DNA of 64,000 nucleotides from Streptomyces sp. DH-12 (GCF_002899455.1 NZ_PPFB01000001.1:1674001-1738000), one strand, 5' to 3'; shown: positions 24,548-33,297, numbered from the stretch's first letter. Translations and numbers: made by a program. Notes: generated from the sequence alone by a model not told the origin.

Positions 24548-25747
24548 ATGACGTTCAATCCGCTCGAGCAGCGGGGCATCCCGCTGGACCGTCAGCTGCG
24601 CAGCTGGCGTGAGCTGAACGTGGACCCGATCGACCCTGACCACTGCGACCCGTACACCCGGTGCCGGATCATCACGATGAACGGGATCGAGGTGGAGGCG
24701 ATCCAGTTCAGCCACCAGCTCGCCCGGCACACGCGCGATCCCGAGATCAAGCGTCAGCTGGCCCGGACCCGGTACATCGAGGCGCAGCAGCAGAAGGTCG
24801 TCAACTGGCTGCTCCCGGGCGTCTCCTCGGTGCTGGAGACGACCATCGCGTACGAGCAGGTGGCCGTCGACCTGACCGCCTGGGTGGCGCGGATGGAGCC
24901 GGACCCGTACCTGAAGCAGGCCTACCAGTTCGGTGTGCTGGAGGACTTCGACCACCTGTACCGGTACGCGAACCTGTACGAGATGATCGAGCACCGCAAG
25001 GCCGAGTCGATCGTCGACAACCTGACCGAGGTCATGCCGGGCCGGCCCACGCGGTACCACCACCGCGACCCGGTCGACAACGTCCGCGACCCGTACGCCA
25101 GGGACCAGGCCGACCCGCTGTCCAAGCTGCACGCGCTGACGATCATGTCGGCGGAGCAGCAGACGATGAACTTCTACATGAACACCGGCCCCACCTACAT
25201 GGAGCCGATCGCCCGTCAGCTCTACCAGGAGATCGGGCTGATCGAGGAGGAGCACGTCACCCACTACGAGTCCCTGGTGGACCCGGGTGAGACGTGGTGG
25301 GAGCAGCTCGTCAACCACGAGTACAACGAGTGCTACCTGTACTACTCGTTCATGGAGCAGGAGAGCGACCCGAAGGTCAAGGCGATCTGGGAGCTGCACC
25401 TGAACATGGAACTGGAGCACCTGCACATCGCGTGCGACCTGATGCGCCGCCACGACGGCCGCGACCCGGCCGAGGTGCTCGCCCCCGAACTGCCCAACGT
25501 GCTCACGTTCGAGCCGAACAAGCAGTACCTGCGCGAACTGCTGGACACCCAGATGGACCTCACGACCCTCGGCGCGGGCTACGTCCGCGAGGCGCACGAG
25601 CGGTTCGAGAAGATGCAGGAGCAGATCCACGGCGGGGAGAACCCGCCGAGCGACCGGGTGATCCACGAGCACCACGAGATGTTCGGCCGCGAGTACCGCC
25701 TCCAGACCGAGGGCGAGCACCCCGACCCCGCCCAGCGCGAGAAGTGA
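24548..25747 (+). CDS. Ferritin-like helical protein of unknown function, paired with hemerythrin
   Basis: 399 residues, not a family I can name. It is almost entirely helical and carries ExxH motifs of ferritin-like diiron proteins: EEEH at 233-236 in LIEEEHVTHYESL and ELEH at 288-291 in HLNMELEHLHIACDLM, with further Glu/His in YIEAQ (77-80), YEQ (102-104) and LEDFDHLYRYANLYE (131-145). This spacing fits a diiron oxidase/oxygenase bundle, but the length is more than twice that of a simple ferritin. SD AGGAGG is 7 nt before the ATG. The hemerythrin gene follows after 11 bp, so both may handle iron, O2 or NO together. Function is inferred from motifs only. Confidence 0.75.
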   Translation: MTFNPLEQRGIPLDRQLRSWRELNVDPIDPDHCDPYTRCRIITMNGIEVEAIQFSHQLARHTRDPEIKRQLARTRYIEAQQQKVVNWLLPGVSSVLETTIAYEQVAVDLTAWVARMEPDPYLKQAYQFGVLEDFDHLYRYANLYEMIEHRKAESIVDNLTEVMPGRPTRYHHRDPVDNVRDPYARDQADPLSKLHALTIMSAEQQTMNFYMNTGPTYMEPIARQLYQEIGLIEEEHVTHYESLVDPGETWWEQLVNHEYNECYLYYSFMEQESDPKVKAIWELHLNMELEHLHIACDLMRRHDGRDPAEVLAPELPNVLTFEPNKQYLRELLDTQMDLTTLGAGYVREAHERFEKMQEQIHGGENPPSDRVIHEHHEMFGREYRLQTEGEHPDPAQREK

Positions 25748-25758
25748 GGACGCCCCAC

Positions 25759-26349
25759 ATGTCCGAACCGCAGACACCTCAGGCCGGCGACGACCAGGCA
25801 CCCGACATCGACGTAGTGGCTCTGCTGATGCGTCAGCACGGTGACATCCGCAACCTCTTCGACGAGGTCGAGCAGAGCCGGGGTGAGGAACGCCGGGACG
25901 CCTTCCGTCACCTCGTGCGCCTGCTGGCCGTGCACGAGACCGCCGAGGAAGAGGTCGTCCACCCCTTCGTCCGCAGGGCGGTCGAGGGCGGCGAGCACGT
26001 CGTCGGGGATCGCCTGGCGGAGGAGAAGTCGGCGAAGGAGACGCTGGCGGCCCTGGACGACATGGACACCGACGACCCCAAGTTCATGCCCCTGCTGATG
26101 CGGCTGCGCAAGGACGTCCAGGAGCACGCGCGGGCCGAGGAACGCTACGAGTTCGCCCACATCCGCCGCAGCACCGACGTCACCGGCCTCGCCGCCATGG
26201 CCAAGGCCGTCAAGGCCGCCGAGGCGATGGCGCCCACCCGGCCGCACCCCGGTGTCGAGTCGGCCACCGCCAACGTGGCCCTCGGCCCGGTGGCCGCACT
26301 CATGGACCGTACGAAGGACGCCATCCACAAGGCCATGGGGAAGGGCTGA
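25759..26349 (+). CDS. Hemerythrin-like (HHE) protein with variant metal site
   Basis: 196 residues, second gene of the operon. The HHE helices read LLMRQHGDIRNLFDEVE (H27), LLAVHETAEEEVVHPF (H59, E63, H68), RLAEEKSAKETL and DVQEHARAEERYEF (H123, E127). Compared with the hemerythrin at 31057-31620, the His in the third helix (IADHGE there) is Glu here and the second-helix His is shifted by two, so the diiron ligand set differs. The C-terminal RPHPGVESATAN and an amphipathic helix are shared features of actinobacterial members. It probably binds iron and senses or stores O2 or NO. Confidence 0.85.
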   Translation: MSEPQTPQAGDDQAPDIDVVALLMRQHGDIRNLFDEVEQSRGEERRDAFRHLVRLLAVHETAEEEVVHPFVRRAVEGGEHVVGDRLAEEKSAKETLAALDDMDTDDPKFMPLLMRLRKDVQEHARAEERYEFAHIRRSTDVTGLAAMAKAVKAAEAMAPTRPHPGVESATANVALGPVAALMDRTKDAIHKAMGKG

Positions 26350-26588
26350 CCTACCAGGGAGTCGTCAAGCCCGCCGACCTCGAGATCGCCGAGGGGAGTA
26401 CGGGGGCGCCACCGCCTGCGCCTCCCCGGCCGCCGCGAACCGGGCGACGCCGGCGGAGGCGGGCGGTCCGCCCACGACGGTGAAGGCACCGTGCGCGACC
26501 GCGGGCGTGCGGACGGGCTCCCGCACTGCGGTTCCGCTCGAGGGACGTCCCTCCGTCGGCTCCGGCCGGGCCCCCTGCCCAGGCGCCC

Positions 26589-27290
26589 TCACTCCGGGCC
26601 GAGCTCGACCGTCGTCGTGACCCGGGTGACGGAGGGGTTCCTCGGCGCCGAACCGAACCCGAAGCGCACGGGCGGCTCGACGGGTGCCCTCGCCCCGAGG
26701 TCCGCGCCCTCGTAGTCCGCCGACACGGCACGGATCGGCAGCAGGTCCCGGGCGCCGTACCACTCCCGGCGGCCCCGGCCGGCGCTGCCGCGGGTGCGCA
26801 CGCCGGGCAGCAGCAGGCGGGCGGGCCGGTCCGTCAGCGCGCTCCATGCCGGACGGCGGGCGAGCGCGCCGGGCACGGCCCGCAGCGCGAAGCCCAGGAG
26901 CCCTCGCCGGCCGGTGGTGAAACGCAGGTCGAGGGGCCCGGCGGTGACGGTCCAGACGCCGTCCGTGACGCTCACCTCGACCGGGACGACGCGGACCGTG
27001 TCGAAGAGGTAGGTGCCGCTGATGAAGTCCGCCGTCGCGGGCGTGGGGGCCAGCAGCAGCCTGTCCCCGTCGGGCCGCTCCAGCATCACGTCGCTGAACG
27101 CTCCGAAGGGTGACCGTTGCCAGTGTCCGAGCACGATCCGTGTGCCGGAGGAGGTGCCCGTGCCCGCGATCCAGCCGTCGAAGCGCACGCGCGGGCGTCG
27201 CGTGACGGCGCCGGAATTCGGGCGGGGAGTGTCGGGAGGGCCGGGAGGCGCGCTCCGGGACGCACGGCCTGGAGGTCCCGAGCCGTCCAT
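26589..27290 (-). CDS. Conserved hypothetical protein, beta-rich
   Basis: 233 residues from the ATG at 27290, which has AAGGAG 6 nt upstream. The first 35 residues are Pro/Gly/Ser-rich and disordered. The rest alternates short strands (VRFDGWIAGTGTSSGTRIVL, DVMLERPDGDRLLLAP, VEVSVTDGVWTVTAGPLDL) and ends TRVTTTVELGPE. I do not recognise a domain. There is no signal peptide or membrane segment. It is convergent with the hemerythrin operon. Confidence 0.7.
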   Translation of the reverse strand: MDGSGPPGRASRSAPPGPPDTPRPNSGAVTRRPRVRFDGWIAGTGTSSGTRIVLGHWQRSPFGAFSDVMLERPDGDRLLLAPTPATADFISGTYLFDTVRVVPVEVSVTDGVWTVTAGPLDLRFTTGRRGLLGFALRAVPGALARRPAWSALTDRPARLLLPGVRTRGSAGRGRREWYGARDLLPIRAVSADYEGADLGARAPVEPPVRFGFGSAPRNPSVTRVTTTVELGPE

Positions 27291-27545
27291 GCCTGGCTCC
27301 TTCCGGGAAGTGCACCGAGGGCTCACCGGGGAGGGCTCACCGGAGGCCCGCCGCTGCGGTCAGCGCCTCCTCCGGCACATCGACGCCGGCGGGCGCACCC
27401 GCTGCTCCGCTCCGTATGCCACCACGGGCTCGGGTCCCCCGCGGACGATCGCAGGAAACCCGCGGCGCCCGGCGCGGCGGACGGAACGGCCAGATCATGA
27501 AGAGGGCCGGCACGCCGGGTGTCCGGGCGAAACGCCTCGCCCGGC

Positions 27546-27803
27546 TCAGGGAAGGTAGTAGGTCTGCCGCAGGAACGCGGCCGTGTCCCGCAGGGCCTGG
27601 GTGTAGCCCGCCTTGTAGCGCGCGTCCGTGTCGGTGCGCCGGTCCTCGGCCTCCGCCCACTGGTCGAGGTGCAGGGCGATGTCGAGGTGGTTGCGGTAGA
27701 GCGCGCCGTGTTCGCCGTCGAGGGCCGCTCGCGCGCGCTCCTCGTCCCAGTCCTCCAGTTCGCCGGTGTCGAAATCCAGCAGTTCCTCGTCAGGCCGCTG
27801 CAC
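27546..27803 (-). CDS. Small acidic conserved protein
   Basis: 85 residues from a GTG at 27803 with AAGGAGG 5 nt upstream. Very acidic N-terminus (DEELLDFDTGELEDWDEERA), then helices ALYRNHLDIALHLDQWAEAE and YKAGYTQALRDTAAFLRQTYYLP. No family recognised; the sharp SD, coding bias and Tyr-rich end support it as real. Possibly a small regulatory or chaperone-like protein. Confidence 0.7.
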   Translation of the reverse strand: MQRPDEELLDFDTGELEDWDEERARAALDGEHGALYRNHLDIALHLDQWAEAEDRRTDTDARYKAGYTQALRDTAAFLRQTYYLP

Positions 27804-28195
27804 GGTTTCCTCCTTCGTTCCCCTCGAACCGATGACGAGCAGCGCCCGTCGTCCCCCCAGGTACCCTTCATCGGGTCCCAGCCGCGTCCGACGACCGGCT
27901 TCCGGACGACGGGCTTCTGGTCGACGGACAGAGGGGCAGGAAGCGGCGTCGCTTCTCCTCTCGGTCTGCCGCCGCACCTGGCTGAGGCCGAGTGCGCGCG
28001 TTTCGGCCGGCACGGCCTCCCTCGGCACCGGACCCGCTTCCGCGACCCCGGTGACCGTCCCTCGGGAACAGGCGGTCCCTGCCGCCCGGCCGCGGCGGGT
28101 CCTCGCCCGCCCGCTCCTGACCCGGGGCCGTCGCAGGGGGCTCGTCCGGCCTGGTCGGCCGTTTGCGGTATACGCAGGTGGGGACCCGGCTGCTC

Positions 28196-28612
28196 ATGAC
28201 CACGACGCCACGCCGTCGGATGCGGCAGAACCGGGTCCTGCGGCTGCTGGACCACCTGGAACGAGACCCCCGGGCCGACGCGGTGATCGACGCGGCCGGC
28301 CGGGGTGCGCGTGCCCTGCCGCCCGGCCGCGGCCGGGACGCGCTGCACGGAAGGCGGCTGGGCCACCCCGTGCATCCGCTGAGGGTGCAGGTGCCGGTCG
28401 GCAGCCGGCGGTCCGCGGCCCTGCTCGATCCACGGCCCGGCCGCTCCCGTGAAGCGGAAGTGCTCGTCGGCGTCGGCCTGGCCGCCGTCCCCGCGGCCCC
28501 GGCAGGCTGGGTCGGCCGGGCGGAACACACGGACAACAACCGGGAGACGGAGCGGCGACCGGGCGCCGCGGAGGAGGGTGTGACCCATGGATCCCCTGAC
28601 CGCCATGTCTGA
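28196..28612 (+). pseudogene. DUF2231-type gene, truncated
   Basis: The frame reads LLDHLERDPRADAVIDAAGR, ALPPGRGRDALHGRRLGHPVHPLRVQVPVG and VLVGVGLAAVPAAPAGWV. This is the N-terminal half of the DUF2231 membrane domain (the GRxRDxLHGxWLGHPxHPxLVQVPxG motif), which in full proteins continues with more helices and often a Rieske domain. Here it ends in a polar tail and runs 26 nt into the next gene's start. The hydrophobic helix after VPVG has been replaced by polar residues, so membrane insertion is doubtful. Confidence 0.6.
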
Positions 28613-29189
28613 CGACAGGGCTGGCACCACAGGCGACGCCGCAGCCGGCGAGACGGCTGACAGTCGTCTCGCCTCACGCCTGCGCGAGCTTGCCCGGCGC
28701 ACCGGACGACGGTACTCGGCGGGGCACGACCGGCCGCTGGGCGGCTATCTCGCGTCCATGGCGGGGTTCGGGGCGTACACGGCGGCTTGGGCCACGGCGG
28801 TACGGCTGCGCGGGACCCCCGTGCCCGACCGGCCCCAGCCCTGGGACGTGGTCCTGACCTCGGTCGCCACCTTCCGGCTCAGCAGGCTGCTGAGCAAGGC
28901 GTCCGTCACCAGTCCGCTGCGCGCGCCCTTCACGCGGTACGTCGGCCCGCAGGGCCCCGCCGAACTGCACGAGGAGGCGGACCCGAAAGGCGGCAAGGAC
29001 GCCGTCGGCGAGCTGGTGACCTGCCCGTTCTGCACGAGCGTGTGGGTGGTGTCCACCCTGACCGCCGGCCAGTTGCTCTGGCCGAGGGCGACCCGGACCG
29101 CCATGGGCGCGCTCACGGCACTGGCCGGCGCGGACGCGCTGCAACTGGCGTACGGCGCACTGGTGAGCCGGACCACCGGGGACGACTGA
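28587..29189 (+). CDS. DUF1360 family membrane protein
   Basis: 200 residues. DUF1360 features are WDVVLTSVATFRLSRLLSKASVTSPLRAPFT and the CPFCTSVWV motif near residue 145, followed by a membrane helix and TALAGADALQLAYGAL. The N-terminal 35 residues are polar. SD GAGGAGGG precedes the ATG by 8 nt. Function of the family is unknown; it is found in sporulating and spore-coat-forming bacteria. It overlaps the end of the DUF2231 remnant, suggesting an old operon. Confidence 0.85.
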   Translation: MDPLTAMSDDRAGTTGDAAAGETADSRLASRLRELARRTGRRYSAGHDRPLGGYLASMAGFGAYTAAWATAVRLRGTPVPDRPQPWDVVLTSVATFRLSRLLSKASVTSPLRAPFTRYVGPQGPAELHEEADPKGGKDAVGELVTCPFCTSVWVVSTLTAGQLLWPRATRTAMGALTALAGADALQLAYGALVSRTTGDD

Positions 29190-29202
29190 CCTGGCCCGCG
29201 AA

Positions 29203-29248
29203 GTGACGGAGTGCGACGGCGCCCACGCCGGCCGCCGCACTCTGTCAC
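29203..29248 (+). terminator. 18-bp-arm terminator hairpin
   Basis: 29203-29220 (GTGACGGAGTGCGACGGC) pairs with 29231-29248 with two mismatches over a 10-nt loop, 13 bp after the DUF1360 stop. Confidence 0.8.
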
Positions 29249-29261
29249 ACCCCTGTGCGCG

Positions 29262-29290
29262 GAAGCCCCGCCGAGCCCCGGCGGGGCTTC
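29262..29290. terminator. Second hairpin, perfect 11-bp arms
   Basis: GAAGCCCCGCC (29262-29272) pairs perfectly with GGCGGGGCTTC (29280-29290) over a 7-nt loop. It backs up the preceding terminator; the remaining 250 bp to the next gene hold nothing I recognise. Confidence 0.75.
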
Positions 29291-29540
29291 GTCCGGTCTG
29301 TCCAGCCGTACTTCGCGGTTCCTGACGGGACGACCGGCCGTGCGCCGCGAGAGGGCGGTTTGTGACGTGATGTTCGGTTCATCGCTGAGCTCGGGTGGGA
29401 AATGCCGTTCGGCCCTCCGTGCCGGGGAAGAGCGCGAGGCGGCCCGCCAGGGCTTCATCAGCAGCCTCAGTGCCGTCGCAGGTTCCCCGGCCGAGCCGCG
29501 CCCTTGACCTCAACCTTGGTCGAGGCGCAACACTCGGCGC

Positions 29541-29954
29541 ATGGAGATCGCAAAGAGCAGCACCCTTCTCTTCCGCAACACCATGCGCATCACGGACGGT
29601 CACCTCGACGGTTTCCGGCGCGCCATCGCGCAGGCGGTGGCATTCGCCCAAGAGCACGGCCCTCAGCTCATGGTCGAGGTCTTCATCGACGAGGAGCGGA
29701 TGCTGGCGCACAGCTTCCAGCTCTACCGCGACTCCGATGCCGTCCGCGCCCACTGGCGGCTCTCGGATCCCTACATCCGCGAGGTGATGGAGCACTGCAC
29801 CGTGCAGCACTTCGAGATATTCGGCGCACCGGACCATGACATCGTGGCGGCCCTCAAGACCCCTGACGGCACGTCCTTCCCCTTCGTCGTCTCGCCGCGC
29901 CTCGTCGGCTTCAACCGTCTCGGGACGCCTGACTTGGGTGAATCACCCTCTTAG
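29541..29954 (+). CDS. Conserved hypothetical protein, possible dimeric alpha/beta-barrel
   Basis: 137 residues. The pattern strand-helix-strand (RITDGHLDGFRRAIAQAVAF, LMVEVFIDEERMLAHSFQLY, DSDAVRAHWRLSDPYIREVM, CTVQHFEIFG) is that of small ABM-like barrels, ending TSFPFVVSPRLVGFNR. No catalytic motif is recognised. Coding bias is good. There is no close neighbour in the same direction, so context gives no function. Confidence 0.7.
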   Translation: MEIAKSSTLLFRNTMRITDGHLDGFRRAIAQAVAFAQEHGPQLMVEVFIDEERMLAHSFQLYRDSDAVRAHWRLSDPYIREVMEHCTVQHFEIFGAPDHDIVAALKTPDGTSFPFVVSPRLVGFNRLGTPDLGESPS

Positions 29955-30284
29955 CGGGATTCACGGCCCTTTGAGTGGATCTGCTGTCGCCTGACGGTGT
30001 GGTGACGGGGCGGAACCCGCCGGTTTGCGTTTGTTGGTCTTCACCCGGAAGCAGTAGCCGACGGAAACCTCCACCAGCGACCTTGCTCCGACCTCAGCTG
30101 GAAACGGACATCACCTTACGAACCGCCCTCAAGAAGGCCGGGACGCGGTGGTGGCGTCTCCCCGCCGCACGTCAGGCTCTGCTCGCCCTGGGTCATCCGC
30201 GGTGCGGAGACGCCTACGCCCAGTTGGGACGGTGGCGTCACCGTCCGCGGACACCCCTCGTCGTCCGGCTCGGGCCGCTGTGCT
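29955..30284. other. Gap with no recognised feature
   Basis: 330 bp between convergent genes. Codon usage in all frames is poor and the local GC content dips near 29960-30130, which suggests imported or non-coding sequence. No hairpin of terminator quality was found. Confidence 0.5.
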
Positions 30285-30737
30285 TCAGCGGGCTGCCGGC
30301 GCGGCCCGGCGGGTGAGGAGGACGCCCAGGGCGATCATGCCGACGCCCAGGACGAAGTGCAGCCAGTTGTCCGCCGTGTTGACCGGCACGAAGTTCGCCG
30401 CGCTGTCGTGGTCGATGACCAGGCCGTAGATCCACAGGATCAGGTAGATCACACCGCCGCCGATGAGGAAGGCGCGGGCGGTGGAAGCCGCGCGGGCCAT
30501 GACGATGCCGGCGAGGCCGAACAGCAGGTGGACGATGTTGTGCAGGATCGACACCTGGAAGATTCCCAGGAGCTTGGCCTCGGAGTGGTGCTCGGCGAAC
30601 TTCATGGTGTCGTAGTCGGTCGTGACACCGGGGATGAAGCCGAGAACGCCCACCAGGAGGAATACCGCTCCGACGGCGAGCGCGGCCTGCTGGACCCTGG
30701 TCCGGCCGTCCGCGGGGGTGGTGTGGTGGGTGGTCAT
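30285..30737 (-). CDS. DUF4383 family membrane protein
   Basis: 150 residues from the ATG at 30737 with GGAAGGAG upstream. Four membrane helices are seen; the signature is GFIPGVTTDYDTMKFAEHHS followed by LLGIFQVSILHNIVHLLFG. DUF4383 proteins are common in actinobacteria and uncharacterised. The gene is alone in its transcription unit. Confidence 0.88.
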   Translation of the reverse strand: MTTHHTTPADGRTRVQQAALAVGAVFLLVGVLGFIPGVTTDYDTMKFAEHHSEAKLLGIFQVSILHNIVHLLFGLAGIVMARAASTARAFLIGGGVIYLILWIYGLVIDHDSAANFVPVNTADNWLHFVLGVGMIALGVLLTRRAAPAAR

Positions 30738-31056
30738 GACGGTGATGCTCCTTCCGACGGTGCGGCGGCCGGAGCCGCGCAGCATGATCACTGGTTGTCC
30801 TTTACCGCCCGCTTACCCCGCCTTCCCTCCTTCAGCGCGCCGTTGCTTCTCAGCCTCCCGCGCCCCATCCGTCCCGCGAAGCAGGGGAGCCGGACGAGCC
30901 CGAAGGGGCCGCAGGCCAAGGACGTCCCACCTGTACGAGCCGACGCCCCGGCACCCCGTGCACTGCTCCGTGGCGCTGCCAGGAGCTGAGCGCGCGTTCC
31001 CGGCATGCCGCGTGCGTCTCGTGCGGCAGGTACGGCGGGCCCGGTCCGGTGAGCGT
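30738..31056. other. Gap with no recognised feature
   Basis: About 320 bp between the DUF4383 gene and the end of the next minus-strand gene. It should contain the DUF4383 promoter; no clear hexamers or repeats seen. Confidence 0.5.
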
Positions 31057-31620
31057 TCAGCCCTGTCGGCCGCGGCCGGTGAGCGCGTCGCGCAGCCGGT
31101 CGACCATGCCGACGCCCGGGGCGAGGAGTTTGTTGGCGGGCGGCGTGTCGGGCGCGGCGGGGTGCGGGCGGGTGGGCGCGGTCTCCTTGGCCATCCGCAC
31201 CTTCTCGCCCAGCTCCTGCAGGGCGTCGGCGGAACAGGCGTCGGCCAGCAGGGGGAACAGCCGGTTCTCCTCGTCGTCGATGTGTTCGGTGACGGACGTC
31301 TTCAGCTGCGTGATCAAGGTGTCGAACCGGCCGTCGCCGGGCTCACAGCCTTCGAGTTCCTTGAGCATGCGCTCGACTTCGCCGTGGTCGGCGATCTCCT
31401 TGTCGGCCAGATCGTCGCCCCCGTCGACGTAACGGCGCACCGTCGGGTACAGGTGTTCCTCCTCCGCCACCGAGTGGCGCACCAACTCCCTCGTCAGTTC
31501 GTCCGCCAGATCGCGCCGTCGCTGTTCACCCGTGGGCAGCGCCTCGATCTGTTCGAAGAGCGAGTCCACCTCGCGGTGGTCCGTGGTCAGTTCCTGAATG
31601 ATGTTTCCGCCATGTCCCAT
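31057..31620 (-). CDS. Hemerythrin-like (HHE cation-binding) protein
   Basis: 187 residues from the ATG at 31620 with AAGGAGA upstream. Canonical HHE ligands are present: H15 (TTDHREVD), H49 and E53 (LVRHSVAEEEH, also H56), H79 (IADHGEVE) and H113/E117 (VTEHIDDEEN). It should form a four-helix bundle with a diiron centre for O2, NO or iron handling in the cytoplasm. The C-terminal RPHPAAPDTPPANKL tail matches the shared tail of the other hemerythrin in the window (25759-26349), so they are paralogues; this one keeps the full ligand set. Confidence 0.9.
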   Translation of the reverse strand: MGHGGNIIQELTTDHREVDSLFEQIEALPTGEQRRRDLADELTRELVRHSVAEEEHLYPTVRRYVDGGDDLADKEIADHGEVERMLKELEGCEPGDGRFDTLITQLKTSVTEHIDDEENRLFPLLADACSADALQELGEKVRMAKETAPTRPHPAAPDTPPANKLLAPGVGMVDRLRDALTGRGRQG

Positions 31621-31907
31621 GATCGGCCTCTCCTTCTCGGTCCCCGGGCGCGGCGTGGATCCCTGTCTTCGTCGCCTTCCGGCGGAGCCGTCCGCGTCTC
31701 GTGCGGCGTCCGGCCACCGCGGCGTCACCGCTCACCGCGCACCGCCGGCGAGCGGAACGGGCAGGAGAGCGCTTCTTCGGCACCCGACAGGGGATGAATG
31801 CCACGCGACACGCCGGTGACGCCGTGCAGCCCGCCGTTTCACTCCGACGGCCGATACCGAGCCGCGCTCCGTGGCCGGGCCGAAAGGCTGCCGTGGTCAC
31901 GACGGCC

Positions 31908-31945
31908 CGGCACCGCGTGAGCCGTCCACCGGAGAACCCCGGAAG
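31908..31945. repeat. 38-bp dispersed repeat, copy 2
   Basis: Matches 14173-14210 at 36 of 38 positions. Its end abuts exactly the start of the duplicated gene fragment at 31946. Confidence 0.8.
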
Positions 31946-32100
31946 TGAAGGACACCGGGCTGCTCGCAACCGTCCGGTCCTGCCACCCCGACCCCCTGCG
32001 CCAGACGCGGTGGGCGACGCGAAGCTGAAAGAGCCCTCCGCTCACGTCCTCGTCAGCCGGCCGCGGGACGGCCGCGCACCGGTACGGTGCGCGCACAGCG
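31946..32100 (+). pseudogene. Decayed copy of the 3' end of the 160-residue gene (17625-18107)
   Basis: Aligned to 17992-18143, the sequence keeps KDTGLLATVRSCHPDPLRQTRWA in frame, then loses one base (GCGACGCGAAG against GCGAACGCGAAG) and shifts. Similarity runs past the stop into the flanking 40 bp, so a DNA segment, not just a gene, was copied. The 5' four fifths of the gene are missing. Confidence 0.85.
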
Positions 32101-32782
32101 CACGGACGGTGCGACCGCACGGCGTGGACCGGCCCGCCTGCCTTCGGACGCCGCGCCACCGGGCGCCGGCGACTGCTCAGCGGTGCGTGCGCCACCGGGC
32201 GCCGCCGCACGGGCGCCGGCGTCGGGGAGGCACCCTGCGGCGGGCCTGGACGCCAGGCTCTCAGCGCGCCGCCGGTCCCTCCAGCGCGCTCACCGCCTCG
32301 GCCAGGCCCCGGGGGGCGGGCCGTGCCCGGGACGGGGCGGCCCGACCAGCCGGGGCCGGGGTGAGGACGAGAAGGCTGCGGCGGGCGCCGCGTACGCCCC
32401 ACTCCATGGTCGCCACATGCTGGGCGAGAGGGCGGCTCGCCGTGGTGCGGGACCGGGCCCACAGGGCGACCGCGGCCGGGCCGGTCCTGCCCCCCGCCCT
32501 TCGAGTCCGAACGCGGCGGCCACACCGCCGACCTCGTCGTGACGGCGGAGCCGGTGGACGCCACTTGATCGTGTGTGTCGTCGTCACGCTCGCTCGGCGC
32601 TTTTCGAACTGGTTGCGGCCACACATCCGTTCCCCGGTGCAAGCGTTCGATCATTACGGGTCATCCCTGAAACCCGTGCCCTCCGGCACGTTCCGCCCGC
32701 CTAGCGTTCCAGCGCGGCCGAGGCGAAAGGGCTTCCCCTGGAGGCCGCCGCGGCCATCACATGACCGGAGAGGGAGACGCCC

Positions 32783-33157
32783 GTGGCAAGTGTGGAAGTG
32801 TCGTTGAAGGACATCATGACCAATGTCGAAGGGGCTCTGGGTGCGGCCGTCGTCGACTATTCGAGCGGCATGGCGCTGGGCACGCTGGGCGGGGGGAAGG
32901 ACCTGGACCTGACCGTCGCGGCGGCCGGCAACACCGATGTGATCCGCGCCAAGGTGCGCACGATGGAACTGCTGGGCCTCACCGGGCAGATCGAGGACAT
33001 CCTCATCACCCTCGAGTCCCAGTACCACCTGATCCGGCTGGTCACCGGCCGCAGCGGCAACGGCCTGTTCCTGTATCTCGTCCTGGACAAGTCCCGCTCG
33101 AACCTGGCGATGGCCCGCCACCAGCTCAAGCGGGTCGAGGAACAACTGGAAGTGTGA
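32783..33157 (+). CDS. Roadblock/LC7-domain protein
   Basis: 124 residues, starting at a GTG with GGAGAGGGAG upstream. The roadblock fold is evident: LKDIMTNVEGALGAAVVDYSSGMAL, LTVAAAGNTDVIRAKVRTMELLG, IEDILITLESQYHLIRLV and GLFLYLVLDKSRSNLAMARHQLKRVEEQL. Roadblock proteins act as GAPs or scaffolds for small Ras-like GTPases such as MglA. In Streptomyces they usually sit in conservon operons with a histidine kinase and a GTPase; none is present here, so this is an orphan. Confidence 0.88.
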   Translation: MASVEVSLKDIMTNVEGALGAAVVDYSSGMALGTLGGGKDLDLTVAAAGNTDVIRAKVRTMELLGLTGQIEDILITLESQYHLIRLVTGRSGNGLFLYLVLDKSRSNLAMARHQLKRVEEQLEV

Positions 33158-33297
33158 GCCGCCCCGGGGCCCGGCCGACGCACGCCCATGATGTGAAGAC
33201 TTCTTCAAGTCGCCACATGAACATGCCCCCAAGCCGCGGGCGCGCGCCGCACCGAGCCAGCAGGATCGGCGGCGAAGGCGAAGGACCGCACATCGTG

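Larger units (their letters stand above)
31621..32782. other. Gene-poor 1.16-kb stretch with repeat debris
   Basis: It contains the second copy of the 38-bp dispersed repeat (31908-31945) and the decayed copy of the 160-residue gene's 3' end (31946-32100). The remaining part, 32100-32760, has several overlapping long frames, none recognisable. SD GGAGAGGGAG for the roadblock gene is at its end. Confidence 0.55.

Noticed and set aside
32100..32760. Minus-strand frame with VATMEWGVRGARRSLLVLTP as a possible gene
   Set aside because: No start with SD, no recognised domain, and neighbouring frames are equally long; not enough support.
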